A stretch of 64,000 nt of DNA from Betaproteobacteria bacterium HGW-Betaproteobacteria-3 (GTDB taxonomy: Bacteria > Pseudomonadota > Gammaproteobacteria > Burkholderiales > Burkholderiaceae_C), in NCBI GenBank assembly GCA_002842205.1, contig PHCI01000024.1, forward strand, positions 50,704 through 114,703. Direction: 5' to 3'. A model generated the notes under the pieces. It did not search any database. It worked only from the letters and a program-made list of their open reading frames with translations, and had not been told where the DNA came from. The translations under genes and the position numbers were made by a program. The stretch's first letter is position 1. Every line of letters starts with the position of its first letter. Shown here piece after piece: positions 17,145-26,096 of this stretch.

Positions 17145-18203
17145 TCAGTAGGGGTAAGGCCACATCCGGTAGGAACGTTTGAGAATGTTCCACCGGTGCA
17201 TCAATCCACGTGGCTCAAAGATCAGAAAGCCGGCGATGATGCCGCCCAGAAAAATGTTCAGCGCGGCGAAGACCACGTCGCCACTCAGGAACGAGAAGTT
17301 CTCAACCAGGGAAGGACCCACGCTGGTGAAGAATTCCTGCGCGAACCGAATGACGAATACGCCAATCATCGCGCCGGTCACCGATCCCATGCCGCCGACG
17401 ATGACCATGGCGATGAACCAGATGGAATGGATGAGGGTGAACTGGTCGATCGAGACGAAGCGCACGTAGTACGCCCACAAACCGCCGCCGATGCCCGCGT
17501 AGAAGGCGCCCAGCAGGAAAGCCATTGCCTTGGTCCGCACCACGTTGATGCCCATCATTCCGGAGGCGACGTCGTCATCCCGAACGGCGGCAAAGATCCG
17601 GCCATGGCGACTGCGCGCCACGCCATAGGCGCCCGCGATCATGATGCAGGCGACCACCAAACACAGGTAGTAGACGGCTGCATCGGTGTCGAGCGCCCAG
17701 CCGAACAGCCGCGCCGGGTCGACCGTGATGCCGTTGGAGCCACCCATCCAGGCAGCGGGCAGGTTCAGCACCATGAAATGAAACAGGATTTGTGCCGCGA
17801 TCGTCGTGAGCGCCAGATAGAAACCCTTGATCCGGACGGCAGCCAGTCCAAACACCAGACCGAACAAGGCGGCGCACACACCACCGACTGGCAGCGCGAT
17901 CCAGAACGGCATGCCGCCCTTCGTCGCGAGCAGCGCGGTGGCGTACGCGCCCGCGCCCATGAACGCCGCTTGGCCCAGGTTGATCTGACCGGCAAGACCG
18001 GTGTTGATCTGCAACCCGATCACCACCACGGCGGTGATCAGCATCGAGGTCATCACCGCCACCGAGCGGGCGTCGGCGATCCACGGCAGAGCGAACATGA
18101 ACAGAACGAACAAGCCCAGCGTCACGGCCTGGCTTCGCGTGCGGACCAGCGCCTGGTCTTGGGCAAACGACGTTGCGAAAACACCTGCGGGATCCATGCT
18201 CAT
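17145..18203 (-). CDS. ABC transporter permease, LivM-like
   Basis: This 352-aa inner-membrane permease has about ten hydrophobic segments. The LivM signature stretch, Gln-Ile-Asn-Leu-Gly-Gln-Ala-Ala-Phe-Met-Gly-Ala-Gly-Ala-Tyr, is near residue 80, and the EAA-like loop contains Gly-Gly-Met-Gly-Ser-Val-Thr-Gly-Ala-Met-Ile-Gly. Its start overlaps the stop of livH (ATGA), showing translational coupling. It forms the membrane channel with the LivH-like protein. Alternative start two codons in. Confidence 0.92.
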   Translation of the reverse strand: MSMDPAGVFATSFAQDQALVRTRSQAVTLGLFVLFMFALPWIADARSVAVMTSMLITAVVVIGLQINTGLAGQINLGQAAFMGAGAYATALLATKGGMPFWIALPVGGVCAALFGLVFGLAAVRIKGFYLALTTIAAQILFHFMVLNLPAAWMGGSNGITVDPARLFGWALDTDAAVYYLCLVVACIMIAGAYGVARSRHGRIFAAVRDDDVASGMMGINVVRTKAMAFLLGAFYAGIGGGLWAYYVRFVSIDQFTLIHSIWFIAMVIVGGMGSVTGAMIGVFVIRFAQEFFTSVGPSLVENFSFLSGDVVFAALNIFLGGIIAGFLIFEPRGLMHRWNILKRSYRMWPYPY

Positions 18204-19084
18204 ACCCTTTCAATGGTTTTCCAGCCGAACATGCCGGTGGGACGGATCAACAACATCAAAAGCATGATGATGAAAGGAAAGACAGAGCCCAGTGCCCCGC
18301 CCACCAACGGATCGAGGTAGGCCGACGCCAGCCCCTGGATGACACCGACCAGCACGCCGGCCAGCAGCAGTCCGGCAAGCGATTCCAAGCCGGCGAGCAA
18401 GGCCACTGGCAGCGCCGCCAGACCGATATCGGAACTCATCATGTTGATCGACCGACCGCTCAGGTGCACCATGGCTCCCAGCGTCGAGAGAACGGCTCCC
18501 AGCATCCAGGCGAATGCGATGGAGCGCTGCACCGAAATTCCCATGGACATCGCCACCTGGTGGTCTTCGGCCACGGCGGTCATCGTCAAGCCCACGCGGG
18601 TCCGGTTGAAGAACCAAGAAAGGCCAAGGCCAATGACGATGGTCAGGATGCCGCCATACAGAAGCGAGCGGGAGATCACCACATCGCCGAGGATGATGGG
18701 TTCCAGCGGAAAGATGATCGGGAACGCGCGGACCTGCGGACCAAAGAGCACCAGGACGATGCCTCGAATCAAGATCAACAGGCCGATCGTCACCATCACC
18801 ATCGAGAACACCGACTCGCCCACGAGTCGCGCGAAAAATATGCGCTCGATCATCAAGCCGAAGATCGCCGCGCTGGCGAAGGCCACCGGCAAACCGATCC
18901 ACACCGGCATGCCCATCTGAATGATGGTCCACCACACCATGTAGCCACCAAAGACCACCAGCTCGCCCTGTGCAAAGTTGAACACCTTGGATGCGCGGTA
19001 GATCACCACGAAGCCCATCGCGATAAGGGCATAGAGAAGACCGGACAACGCGCCGTTGACCAGGTAGTTCAGAAAATCGCTCAT
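18200..19084 (-). CDS. ABC transporter permease, LivH-like
   Basis: This 294-aa permease has roughly eight membrane spans. LivH features are the N-terminal Gly-Ala-Leu-Ser-Gly-Leu-Leu-Tyr-Ala-Leu-Ile-Ala, the 'Asn-Phe-Ala-Gln-Gly-Glu-Leu' segment and a C-terminal Leu-Leu-Ile-Arg-Pro-Thr-Gly-Met-Phe-Gly. It overlaps the stop of the acyl-CoA synthetase gene by four bases and is overlapped by livM in the same way, so synthetase, livH and livM are translated as a coupled block. Partner of the LivM-like permease. Confidence 0.92.
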   Translation of the reverse strand: MSDFLNYLVNGALSGLLYALIAMGFVVIYRASKVFNFAQGELVVFGGYMVWWTIIQMGMPVWIGLPVAFASAAIFGLMIERIFFARLVGESVFSMVMVTIGLLILIRGIVLVLFGPQVRAFPIIFPLEPIILGDVVISRSLLYGGILTIVIGLGLSWFFNRTRVGLTMTAVAEDHQVAMSMGISVQRSIAFAWMLGAVLSTLGAMVHLSGRSINMMSSDIGLAALPVALLAGLESLAGLLLAGVLVGVIQGLASAYLDPLVGGALGSVFPFIIMLLMLLIRPTGMFGWKTIERV

Positions 19085-21048
19085 GCGTGCCTCCTGCGAT
19101 GGGGTTCGGTCGAAGTGTTCAAACTGAATCCGTCAGCATCGTGAATGAATACCTGCGCGTTGAAGTTGCTTCGACGCCCGTCCTGGTAAGTCACAGGTAT
19201 GTCGATATGTACTTCTCGGGAACCGTCGTACAAGCCCTGGATCAAGGCACCGTAACGCTCCTCCAAGAACTCGCGCCGCAGCTTGCGCGAACGCGTCAGC
19301 TCGCCTTCGTCGGGATCCAGTTCCTTGGGAAAGTTGGCGAACCGCTGCACCCGTGCATGGGGTGGCAAAAACTGGTTGACCCGCGCAATTTCCTGGCTGA
19401 TCAAGACCGCGATCTCGGGACGCTGAGAAAGGTCGGTAAAGGTCGAGAAACCAATTCGCTTGTCCTCGGCCCAGCGCGACAGGACGGCCATGTCGATGTT
19501 GATGAGTGCGGCCACGAAGTCGCGCCCCTCATCGCCCACGGTCATGATGTCCTTGATGAAAGGGCTGAACCGCAAACGCGTCTCGACGAACTGGGGCGGA
19601 AAGGTGTCGCCACTGCGAAGTCGCTTCAAATCCGACAGCCGTTCGAGGAAAACCAGCTCACCGCGGTCGGTCTTGGTCACGGCGTCACCGGTGTAGAACC
19701 AGCCGTCCTTGACCTTGGACTCGACCGACCCTTCCCGTCGGTAGTAGCCCAGAAAAGGGCTTCCACCCCGGATCTGGAGTTCGCCGTCCGGGCTCACCCG
19801 CCATTCGAGGGGAGCACCGGCCTCTGGGTGCGCCTGCATCCAGTGCCCTACGGTCTCAAGGTCGAAGCGATCACTCTGGTGGCATGTGAGCAAGCCGGTT
19901 TCGGTGGAGCCATAGATGTTCCGCAAGGACACGCCCATGGCATGGAACATGCGAAACACGTCGGGTGCCATGGTGGCACCACCGCAACTGGCAATGCGCA
20001 GCCGGGTCAGCCCCAACTGGTCACGCAACGGCCGCAGAACCAGAGCTTCGGCCAAGGGGAATTGCAGGCGATCCAGCCAGCCGATCGGCTTGCCATCCAG
20101 GCGCCCGACGTTGAAGGCGTGCCCCACCTTCATACCCCATTCGTAGACGGCACGCCGCAAGGACCCAGCGTCCAGCATGTGGGCCTGCACCGAGGAGGCC
20201 ATGCTTTCCCATTGACGCGGGGCGAAGGTCATGGCCTCGACGGCGAGCTCGCGGATGTTGGCCAGCACCTGCTCGGGGCTTTCCGGGAAATTGACCACCA
20301 TGGGCAGCCCCAGGCCCGCCGAGATCCCGTTGATTTGCTCGGTGGCCCAAGCAGGCGCGATGTAGCTCAGATACTCCATGCCCGGTTTTGCATCGGTGGC
20401 ATGGATCAAGCGCTGCGCGTTATCGATCAGAAAGCGGTGCGTGAGCACCACCCCCTTGGGTTTGCCCGTGGTCCCCGAGGTGTAGGACAGCACCGCTACA
20501 TCATCGGGCGAGCCCTTCGCCACCAACGAACGGTACAGCCGAGGGTCCTGCGCATCTCGCTCAAGCCCTTGCTGCTGCACCGACTTGAAGGTGCTCAGGA
20601 TCGGGTCGTTGTAGGACCACATGCCCGTGTCATCCCAGTACACGACATGGCGAAGCAGCGCTAGCTTGCCCTTGACGTCCAGGCCCTTGTCCACCTGTTC
20701 CTGGTCTTGGGCGAAGAGGCAGACGGTCTCGCTGTCCTCCAGCAAATACTGCACTTCGTCCGCCGTCAGATCCGGATACAGGGAGACCACTTTACAGCCC
20801 AGCGCGTGCGCCGCGAACTCCGCCCAGTAGTGCTGTGGCTCGTTCTCGCCAATGATCGCCACCGTCGCGCCGCGCTGCACGCCCATGTGGTGCATGCCCA
20901 GTGCCAGCTCCAGCACATTGCGCTCCACCTCCGCAAAGGTATATTCACGCCAGATGCCGCGCTGCTTGTGGCGCTGAGACAGCCGCTTGGGTGTGGCGTC
21001 CGCGTGGCGTCGCAACAGTTGCGGCAGTGTTTCGATCTTGAGCATCAT
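19081..21048 (-). CDS. AMP-dependent acyl-CoA synthetase (long-chain/FadD-related)
   Basis: This 655-aa ANL-family enzyme activates a carboxylic acid to its CoA thioester through an acyl-adenylate. The P-loop Tyr-Thr-Ser-Gly-Thr-Thr-Gly-Lys-Pro-Lys-Gly lies near residue 190, and Tyr-Gly-Ser-Thr-Glu-Thr-Gly and Gly-Trp-Phe-Tyr-Thr-Gly-Asp follow. The length and the C-terminal region resemble the large bacterial acyl-CoA synthetases found next to Liv-type transporters. The gene overlaps livG upstream and livH downstream by four bases each, placing activation and import in the same translational unit. The specific acid is unknown. Confidence 0.92.
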   Translation of the reverse strand: MMLKIETLPQLLRRHADATPKRLSQRHKQRGIWREYTFAEVERNVLELALGMHHMGVQRGATVAIIGENEPQHYWAEFAAHALGCKVVSLYPDLTADEVQYLLEDSETVCLFAQDQEQVDKGLDVKGKLALLRHVVYWDDTGMWSYNDPILSTFKSVQQQGLERDAQDPRLYRSLVAKGSPDDVAVLSYTSGTTGKPKGVVLTHRFLIDNAQRLIHATDAKPGMEYLSYIAPAWATEQINGISAGLGLPMVVNFPESPEQVLANIRELAVEAMTFAPRQWESMASSVQAHMLDAGSLRRAVYEWGMKVGHAFNVGRLDGKPIGWLDRLQFPLAEALVLRPLRDQLGLTRLRIASCGGATMAPDVFRMFHAMGVSLRNIYGSTETGLLTCHQSDRFDLETVGHWMQAHPEAGAPLEWRVSPDGELQIRGGSPFLGYYRREGSVESKVKDGWFYTGDAVTKTDRGELVFLERLSDLKRLRSGDTFPPQFVETRLRFSPFIKDIMTVGDEGRDFVAALINIDMAVLSRWAEDKRIGFSTFTDLSQRPEIAVLISQEIARVNQFLPPHARVQRFANFPKELDPDEGELTRSRKLRREFLEERYGALIQGLYDGSREVHIDIPVTYQDGRRSNFNAQVFIHDADGFSLNTSTEPHRRRHA

Positions 21049-21842
21049 TGCCCGCCCTCCCCGAGATAGGCCTTCATGACGGCCGGATTGACCTGGATCT
21101 CCTTGGGGGTTCCCTCGGCGATCTTGCGACCGAAGTCCAGCACCGCAATGCGGTCAGCCAGATCCATCACCACGCCCATGTCGTGTTCCACCAGCACGAC
21201 CGGAATCCGTTTGGCTTCGCGCACGTCCAGAATGAAGCGCGCGAGGTCTTCCTTTTCTTCCGCGTTCATGCCGGCCATGGGCTCGTCCATCAACAGGATC
21301 CGGGGGTCCTGGGCCAGCGCCCGACCCAAGTCCACGCGTTTGCGAAGTCCGTAGCCTAGGCTGCCCACCGGTGCATGGCGGATGGCCTCGATCTCCAGGA
21401 ACTCGATGATTTCCTCCACCACTTCCCGATGGACCACCTCTTCGCGCCTGGCGGCACCGAAGTAGAGGAACGACTGCGCCAGGTTCGAGCGCATGTGCAT
21501 GTGGCGGCCCACCATCAGGTTCTCGACCACCGTCATTCCGGAGAAAATGTGCGTGCCCTGAAAGGTCCTGGCCAAGCCCTGGCCCGCGACTTCGTGGACC
21601 GCCATGTTGCGAACGCTCAGCCCGCCTAGCGTGATGTCGCCCTTCTTGGGACGGTAAAAGCCACTCAGGCAATTCATGAGCGAGGACTTCCCCGCGCCAT
21701 TCGGACCGATGATGGCCAGCAGCTCGTCCTTGCGCACATCGATGGACACATCGTTGAGCGCGACAATTCCACCGAACTGCAGCAACAGGTTGCGGGCCGA
21801 GAGCACCACACCGTCCGGGTTGACACTGGTGGTTGCCGTCAT
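21045..21842 (-). CDS. Branched-chain-type ABC transporter ATPase, LivG-like
   Basis: From the ATG at 21842 the protein is 265 aa. It has Walker A Gly-Pro-Asn-Gly-Ala-Gly-Lys-Ser-Ser and Walker B Ile-Leu-Leu-Met-Asp-Glu-Pro-Met-Ala-Gly-Met-Asn. The signature is degenerate (Leu-Gly-Tyr-Gly-Leu-Arg-Lys-Arg), as usual for LivG, and the long LivG insert is present (Leu-Ala-Arg-Thr-Phe-Gln-Gly-Thr-His-Ile-Phe). It pairs with the LivF-like ATPase. A frame extending to 21968 overlaps the SDR gene and is rejected. Confidence 0.92.
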   Translation of the reverse strand: MTATTSVNPDGVVLSARNLLLQFGGIVALNDVSIDVRKDELLAIIGPNGAGKSSLMNCLSGFYRPKKGDITLGGLSVRNMAVHEVAGQGLARTFQGTHIFSGMTVVENLMVGRHMHMRSNLAQSFLYFGAARREEVVHREVVEEIIEFLEIEAIRHAPVGSLGYGLRKRVDLGRALAQDPRILLMDEPMAGMNAEEKEDLARFILDVREAKRIPVVLVEHDMGVVMDLADRIAVLDFGRKIAEGTPKEIQVNPAVMKAYLGEGGQ

Positions 21843-21948
21843 GACGCGTGCCCCTTGACTGGTGAGATCATGTCCATCGAGTCTCCTTGTTCGGACCGTT
21901 GTGGGGTCTCGTGGTGGTGTTCTGTTCGGGCTGCCATGTTCGATACCG

Positions 21949-22710
21949 TCAGAGCCGTGCCCCGCCATCGATGCTCAGCGTGGTGGCGTTCAGATAGGCG
22001 TTCTCCACCACATGACGGACCAGCGCCGAGAACTCCGGCGCCTGCCCCATGCGGTTCGGGAACAGGATGACTTTCTCGATGATGTTTTGCGCCACCTTGG
22101 TCGGCATGCCTGCCGACATGCCGGTCTCGAACAAACCGGGGGCGAGCGCGACGACTCGCACGCCGTGCTGCGCCAGGTCCCGCGCCACCGGAAGGGTCAA
22201 CCCCATGACGGCCGCCTTGCTGGCGCTGTAGGCGGCCTGACCCATCTGCCCCTGCCAGGCTGCACCTGACGATGTGTTGACGATCACGCCACGCTCGCCA
22301 TCCGCGTTCGCGTCGTTCTGCGACATGGCCAGGGCGGCGTGCCGGATGACGTTGAAGGTGCCGGTCAAGTTGACACCGATCACGCGGTTCCAGAGGTCCA
22401 GCGGGAACAGCTCGCCCTTGGACAAGGTCTTGCAGGGGCCGAGGATGCCCGCGCAGTTCACCGCCACATGCAACGCCCCAAACGTGTTGACCGCGAACTC
22501 CACGGCAGCTTTCACACTGGCGTCGTCGGCCACATCCGTTTTCAGCGCACGCACGCTGTCGCCCAACGGGGCCATCTCGCGCATCAGGCGGTCTTCATCC
22601 AGGTCGACCGCCACCACCTTGGCGCCCGCATCGACCAGGGCCTTGCAGGTCGCCAGGCCGAGCCCCGAACCCGCACCAGTCACCAGCGCAACCGTGTTCT
22701 TGATGTCCAT
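21949..22710 (-). CDS. Short-chain dehydrogenase/reductase (3-hydroxyacyl-CoA dehydrogenase type-2-like)
   Basis: This 253-aa SDR has the NAD-binding Thr-Gly-Ala-Gly-Ser-Gly-Leu-Gly motif at about residues 11-18, an Asp at the end of beta-2 (Val-Ala-Val-Asp-Leu) favouring NAD+, Asn-Cys-Ala-Gly, and the catalytic Ser-Tyr-Lys set (Asn-Thr-Ser-Ser-Gly, Tyr-Ser-Ala-Ser-Lys). Overall form resembles HSD17B10/type-2 3-hydroxyacyl-CoA dehydrogenases. Between thiolase and synthetase genes it would oxidise the 3-hydroxyacyl-CoA, giving the operon its own dehydrogenase step. Confidence 0.88.
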   Translation of the reverse strand: MDIKNTVALVTGAGSGLGLATCKALVDAGAKVVAVDLDEDRLMREMAPLGDSVRALKTDVADDASVKAAVEFAVNTFGALHVAVNCAGILGPCKTLSKGELFPLDLWNRVIGVNLTGTFNVIRHAALAMSQNDANADGERGVIVNTSSGAAWQGQMGQAAYSASKAAVMGLTLPVARDLAQHGVRVVALAPGLFETGMSAGMPTKVAQNIIEKVILFPNRMGQAPEFSALVRHVVENAYLNATTLSIDGGARL

Positions 22711-22736
22711 GCTTGTCTCTTCTTTCGGTGAGGCGC

Positions 22737-23975
22737 TCAGCGCGCCAGGATGGAGATGCAGGCAACGGCTTCCTCGATGCCCTCAAGGCCACCGCCGTTT
22801 TCGGCCAATGCGATGCGGGCGCCTTTGACTTGCCGCGCGCCGGCTTCCGCGCGAAGCTGGGTCACCAGCTCGTGCACCTGCGCCAAGCCCGTCGCACCAA
22901 CCGGATGCCCCTTCGACTCCAGGCCTCCCGAGGGGTTGATGGGAATGCGCCCACCGATGCGGGTGTCGCCCCGCTCGGCGATCACACCGCCCTGGCCGAA
23001 CTCGCAGAAGCCCAGGTTTTCAGACTGGATGATTTCCCCCATGGCAGTGGCATCGTGGACTTCGGCCACGGAGATTTCGTCCGGCCCCACGCCGGCCAAC
23101 TCATACGCCCGCCGCGCGGCCAGCGCCGTGCAATGGTTGGCAACGTCGTCCTCACTGCGCGCGGAGCCGCTTTGAACCACAGCGGCCAGCACCCGGATCG
23201 CCCGGCTCGCGTCGATGTTCAACCGCTTGAGTGCGGACCGGTTGCACACGATGACGGCGGCGGCGCCGTCCGACACAGGCGAGCACATCGGCAAGGTCAG
23301 CGGGTAGGTGATCGGTGGTGCAGCCAGCACGTCGTCAATGCTGTACGACACTTGGTATTGCGACAGTGGGTTGTGGACCGAATGCGCGTGGTTCTTGGCC
23401 GAGACGGCCGCCAGCTGCCGTTGCGTAGTGCCGAAAGTGCGCATGTGGGAGCGCGCGAAGGCCGCGTACACATCCATGAACACGCTGTAGGGCCGGGGAG
23501 AGGTCGAGCCTTCCGGAACCGCCACATCGCGCCCGAGCTTCATCAGCTCTTCGCGGATGTCGGCGGCCCGCGACAGATCCCAGGCGCTGTCGAAGACCGA
23601 GAACATCTTCTGCTTGTCCGGGGTGAACATCTTCTCCGCGCCGATAGCCAAGGCTACATCGCCCGCACCCGCACGAACATGGTTGCATGCCAACACGAAC
23701 GCAGACGATCCGCTGGCGCAGGCGTTTTCAATGTTGACCACGGGAATGCGACCGATCCCCATGGCGCGCAATGCGATCTGCCCGCGGATCATGTGCTGGC
23801 CCTCCATGTGACCTTGGGAGGTGTTGCCGAAAAAGGCCGCTTGCAGGTCCTCTTGCCGGATCCCGGCATCCACCAGCGCCGCCTCGGTCGCCTCGCGCGT
23901 CATCTGCTTGATGTCCTTGTCCAGATGGCGACCAAACGGGGTCATTCCCACACCAATGACATAGATGTCTTCCAA
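22737..23975 (-). CDS. Thiolase-family protein (SCP2/acetyl-CoA acetyltransferase-like)
   Basis: This 412-aa thiolase-fold protein has the nucleophilic Cys in Glu-Asn-Ala-Cys-Ala-Ser-Gly-Ser near residue 87 and the conserved His in Gly-His-Pro-Val-Gly-Ala-Thr-Gly. The second catalytic Cys of classical thiolases is not seen; the C-terminal motif reads Ala-Leu-Ala-Glu-Asn-Gly-Gly-Gly, as in SCP2-type and thiolase-like proteins. It would cleave the 3-oxoacyl-CoA at the end of the cycle. It is the first gene of the long minus-strand operon, ~70 bp downstream of an operator palindrome and a good promoter. Confidence 0.85.
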   Translation of the reverse strand: MEDIYVIGVGMTPFGRHLDKDIKQMTREATEAALVDAGIRQEDLQAAFFGNTSQGHMEGQHMIRGQIALRAMGIGRIPVVNIENACASGSSAFVLACNHVRAGAGDVALAIGAEKMFTPDKQKMFSVFDSAWDLSRAADIREELMKLGRDVAVPEGSTSPRPYSVFMDVYAAFARSHMRTFGTTQRQLAAVSAKNHAHSVHNPLSQYQVSYSIDDVLAAPPITYPLTLPMCSPVSDGAAAVIVCNRSALKRLNIDASRAIRVLAAVVQSGSARSEDDVANHCTALAARRAYELAGVGPDEISVAEVHDATAMGEIIQSENLGFCEFGQGGVIAERGDTRIGGRIPINPSGGLESKGHPVGATGLAQVHELVTQLRAEAGARQVKGARIALAENGGGLEGIEEAVACISILAR

Positions 23976-24032
23976 TGCATTTCTCCTGTAAGCGGGCCTA
24001 TGGAAAAGCGCCTCGTTGACGCCAATCTACTG

Positions 24033-24061
24033 TTTATAAAGATGTTTTACTATAGAGTAAA
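24033..24061 (-). promoter_or_regulatory. Candidate sigma-70 promoter for the thiolase-to-tetR operon
   Basis: On the minus strand, TTTACT (24056-24061) and TATAAA (24033-24038) are separated by exactly 17 bp. The 18-bp operator covers the -35 and part of the spacer, the right place for repression. Confidence 0.6.
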
Positions 24062-24062
24062 A
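24045..24062. promoter_or_regulatory. Probable TetR operator 1 (18-bp palindrome)
   Basis: TTTTACTATAGAGTAAAA is an inverted repeat with 7-bp arms. The same arms recur at 25186-25203 and nowhere else noticed in the window. Position and symmetry fit a dimeric repressor. Confidence 0.75.
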
Positions 24063-24098
24063 TTGATGTCGGAGCACTAGGGAAATCCCGACATCCGA

Positions 24099-25163
24099 TC
24101 AGAGGTCGGCGGCGCGATCGGTAAGCGCAAGGAAGCGCAATCCCCTCGCCGTCTCGATGTCGCCATTCGGCATCACGCGGTACAAACCACGCGCCACGTT
24201 GTGCGGGTGTGCGGCTGCCTCGGTCAGGTTCAAGACCGGCGCATAGCAGGCGTCCGTCCCTTCCAGAAGTTGCGTCCAATGGGCACTGGGCTGCGATGCA
24301 AAAAACGCCACCATCCGCGCTTTCAGCGCTGGCCACGCAGACCGGTTCATCTGTTCGGACAACACGACATCGGTCAGGCCCAGGCGCTGCAGGAGCAGCG
24401 CGTAGAACTGCGGCTCGATGGCCCCCACGGTGATGTAGCGGCCGTCTGCGCAGATGTACCGGTCGTAAAAGGGCGAGTCGTGGAAAACACTGGGCACACC
24501 CGGATCGAACCCGCCCGCGGCAGTGATGATTTGCACCAGTGGGGACAACATCGCCATCACGTCCACGATGGCGCCATCCACCACACAGCCCTGCCCACTC
24601 TCTTTGGCCGCGAGCAATCCCGACACCATGCCCAGCGCGAAACCCAGCGCACCCGCTGCATCACCCAGCACCGTGGGAGGCAGCATGGGCGGATGGCCAG
24701 GACGCTCCGTCAGCGACATCAGGCCGGTGAGCGCGACATAGTTCATGTCGTGACCAGCGGCCTGCGCCAGCGGTCCGTCCTGGCCCCAACCGGTCATGCG
24801 GCCGTACACGAGACGCGGGTTGAGTTGCCCGCAGACACCCGGCCCGAGACCCAGGCGTTCCATGACGCCCGGACGGTTGCCTTCGATCAATCCGTCACTG
24901 GCCGCGACGATCTCCAGCGCCCGGGTGCGGTCGTCTTCCTGTTTCAGGTTCAGGACCACCCGGCGCTTGCCGCGCGACAGAAATCCATCCTCGCGCGGCG
25001 TCAGATCCTTCGGCAAGTCGCCGGGACTCGGACGCGCCACCACGGTGACCTCCGCCCCCAATTGCATGAGCAGCAAGCCAGCCAGCGGCCCTGGTCCAAT
25101 GCCCTCGAACTCAACGACCTTGACCCGCTTCAGCGGAGATCCACGCGATGTAATCTGGTTCAT
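24099..25163 (-). CDS. CaiB/BaiF-family CoA-transferase or acyl-CoA racemase
   Basis: This 354-aa class III CoA-transferase-fold protein is nearest in layout to alpha-methylacyl-CoA racemase. The N-terminus has Val-Val-Glu-Phe-Glu-Gly-Ile-Gly-Pro-Gly-Pro, and the catalytic Asp is in Val-Leu-Gly-Asp-Ala-Ala-Gly-Ala. The Asn-Arg-Pro-Gly-Val-Met-Glu-Arg-Leu-Gly-Leu-Gly stretch is typical. A racemase would make the 2S epimer of a 2-methyl-branched acyl-CoA for the dehydrogenase; a transferase would provide a second route of CoA activation. It has an operator at each end, so it may be transcribed separately or read through into the thiolase operon. Confidence 0.85.
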   Translation of the reverse strand: MNQITSRGSPLKRVKVVEFEGIGPGPLAGLLLMQLGAEVTVVARPSPGDLPKDLTPREDGFLSRGKRRVVLNLKQEDDRTRALEIVAASDGLIEGNRPGVMERLGLGPGVCGQLNPRLVYGRMTGWGQDGPLAQAAGHDMNYVALTGLMSLTERPGHPPMLPPTVLGDAAGALGFALGMVSGLLAAKESGQGCVVDGAIVDVMAMLSPLVQIITAAGGFDPGVPSVFHDSPFYDRYICADGRYITVGAIEPQFYALLLQRLGLTDVVLSEQMNRSAWPALKARMVAFFASQPSAHWTQLLEGTDACYAPVLNLTEAAAHPHNVARGLYRVMPNGDIETARGLRFLALTDRAADL

Positions 25164-25176
25164 GGTGCTCTTCTGG

Positions 25177-25204
25177 TTGATTCAGTTTTACTGTAAAGTA
25201 AAAT
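25177..25204 (+). promoter_or_regulatory. Candidate promoter for crotonase-PaaK-like genes
   Basis: TTGATT (25177-25182) and TAAAAT (25199-25204) are 16 bp apart. Operator 2 fills the spacer and -10. Confidence 0.5.
25186..25203. promoter_or_regulatory. Probable TetR operator 2 (18-bp palindrome)
   Basis: TTTTACTGTAAAGTAAAA has the same 7-bp arms as operator 1. It lies between the divergent CaiB/BaiF gene and the crotonase gene and can regulate both. Confidence 0.75.
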
Positions 25205-25298
25205 AAACGACCTTGTAGTAATGGAAACCCCAACAACCGAGCTAAGAGTTGAATCGCAAAATCTGCTCATGAAAAATCAAACCATGGAAAGAGAACAA

Positions 25299-26081
25299 AT
25301 GCCATCACCCGCTGTTGTCGTGGATGTTCGAAAAGGTGCCATGTGGATCCGCCTGAATCGGCCGGAGGCAATGAATTCCCTCACGCCGGAGGTGCTCAAC
25401 AGCATCGATCAGGCCCTGAACGACGCCGAGGGGAACCAGGACGTGCGGGCGGTCGTTCTCACCGGCACAGGCCGGGCCTTCTGCGCCGGAGCCGATCTAA
25501 AGTACGTCCGATCGCAATCGGGATCGATCGGCCCTCGTCTGTTTCTCGACAGCGTCCAGGCCACGATGAACCGGCTGGACAGCTTCCCCAAGCCGGTGAT
25601 CGCCGCGCTCAATGGACTGGCCCTGGCCGGCGGCCTCGAGTTGGTGCTCTGCTGCGACCTGGTGCTTGCCGCTCGCGGCGCAAAGATCGGCGATGCCCAT
25701 GCCAACTACGGCTTGCTGCCCGGCGGAGGTGGCTCGGTGCGGCTGCCCCGCGTCATAGGACCCACACGCGCGAAGTACCTGCTTTTCACCGGTGAATTTC
25801 TCAGCGCCGACGAGCTGGTGGAAGCCGGGTTGGTCAACCAGGTGGTCGGTCCCGATGAACTGGAAGCGGCCACACAAGCGCTTGTGGACAAGATCGCCAG
25901 CAAGAGCCCATTGGGCTTGAGGCGCATGAAGGCGCTGGTCGATGATGGCCTGCAACAACCCGTCGAGACGGCGTTGCGTCTGGAACTGCTCGCGTCGGAA
26001 GTGCACTCGCACAGCGCCGACCAGCGCGAAGGACTGTTGGCATTCGAAGAGAAGCGCGCACCGCGATTCATCGGTCAATAG
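25299..26081 (+). CDS. Crotonase-superfamily protein (enoyl-CoA hydratase/isomerase-like)
   Basis: This 260-aa protein (from Met at 25299; the frame is open from 25221) has the crotonase oxyanion-hole segments Phe-Cys-Ala-Gly-Ala-Asp-Leu-Lys and Leu-Ala-Leu-Ala-Gly-Gly-Leu-Glu-Leu. The Glu equivalent to rat hydratase Glu144 is present (Gly-Gly-Leu-Glu). At the Glu164 position the sequence reads Asp-Ala-His-Ala-Asn-Tyr-Gly, with His in place of Glu, so simple enoyl-CoA hydration is not assured; isomerase, hydrolase or another crotonase reaction is possible. It heads the plus-strand branch of the catabolic locus and is followed 15 bp later by the PaaK-like gene. Confidence 0.85.
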   Translation: MPSPAVVVDVRKGAMWIRLNRPEAMNSLTPEVLNSIDQALNDAEGNQDVRAVVLTGTGRAFCAGADLKYVRSQSGSIGPRLFLDSVQATMNRLDSFPKPVIAALNGLALAGGLELVLCCDLVLAARGAKIGDAHANYGLLPGGGGSVRLPRVIGPTRAKYLLFTGEFLSADELVEAGLVNQVVGPDELEAATQALVDKIASKSPLGLRRMKALVDDGLQQPVETALRLELLASEVHSHSADQREGLLAFEEKRAPRFIGQ

Positions 26082-26096
26082 ACGGAGAGACTGGCC

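Noticed and set aside
16965..18320. 451-aa plus-strand frame over the livM-like gene
   Set aside because: Antisense shadow rich in His, Gln and Arg; the minus strand encodes a clear permease.
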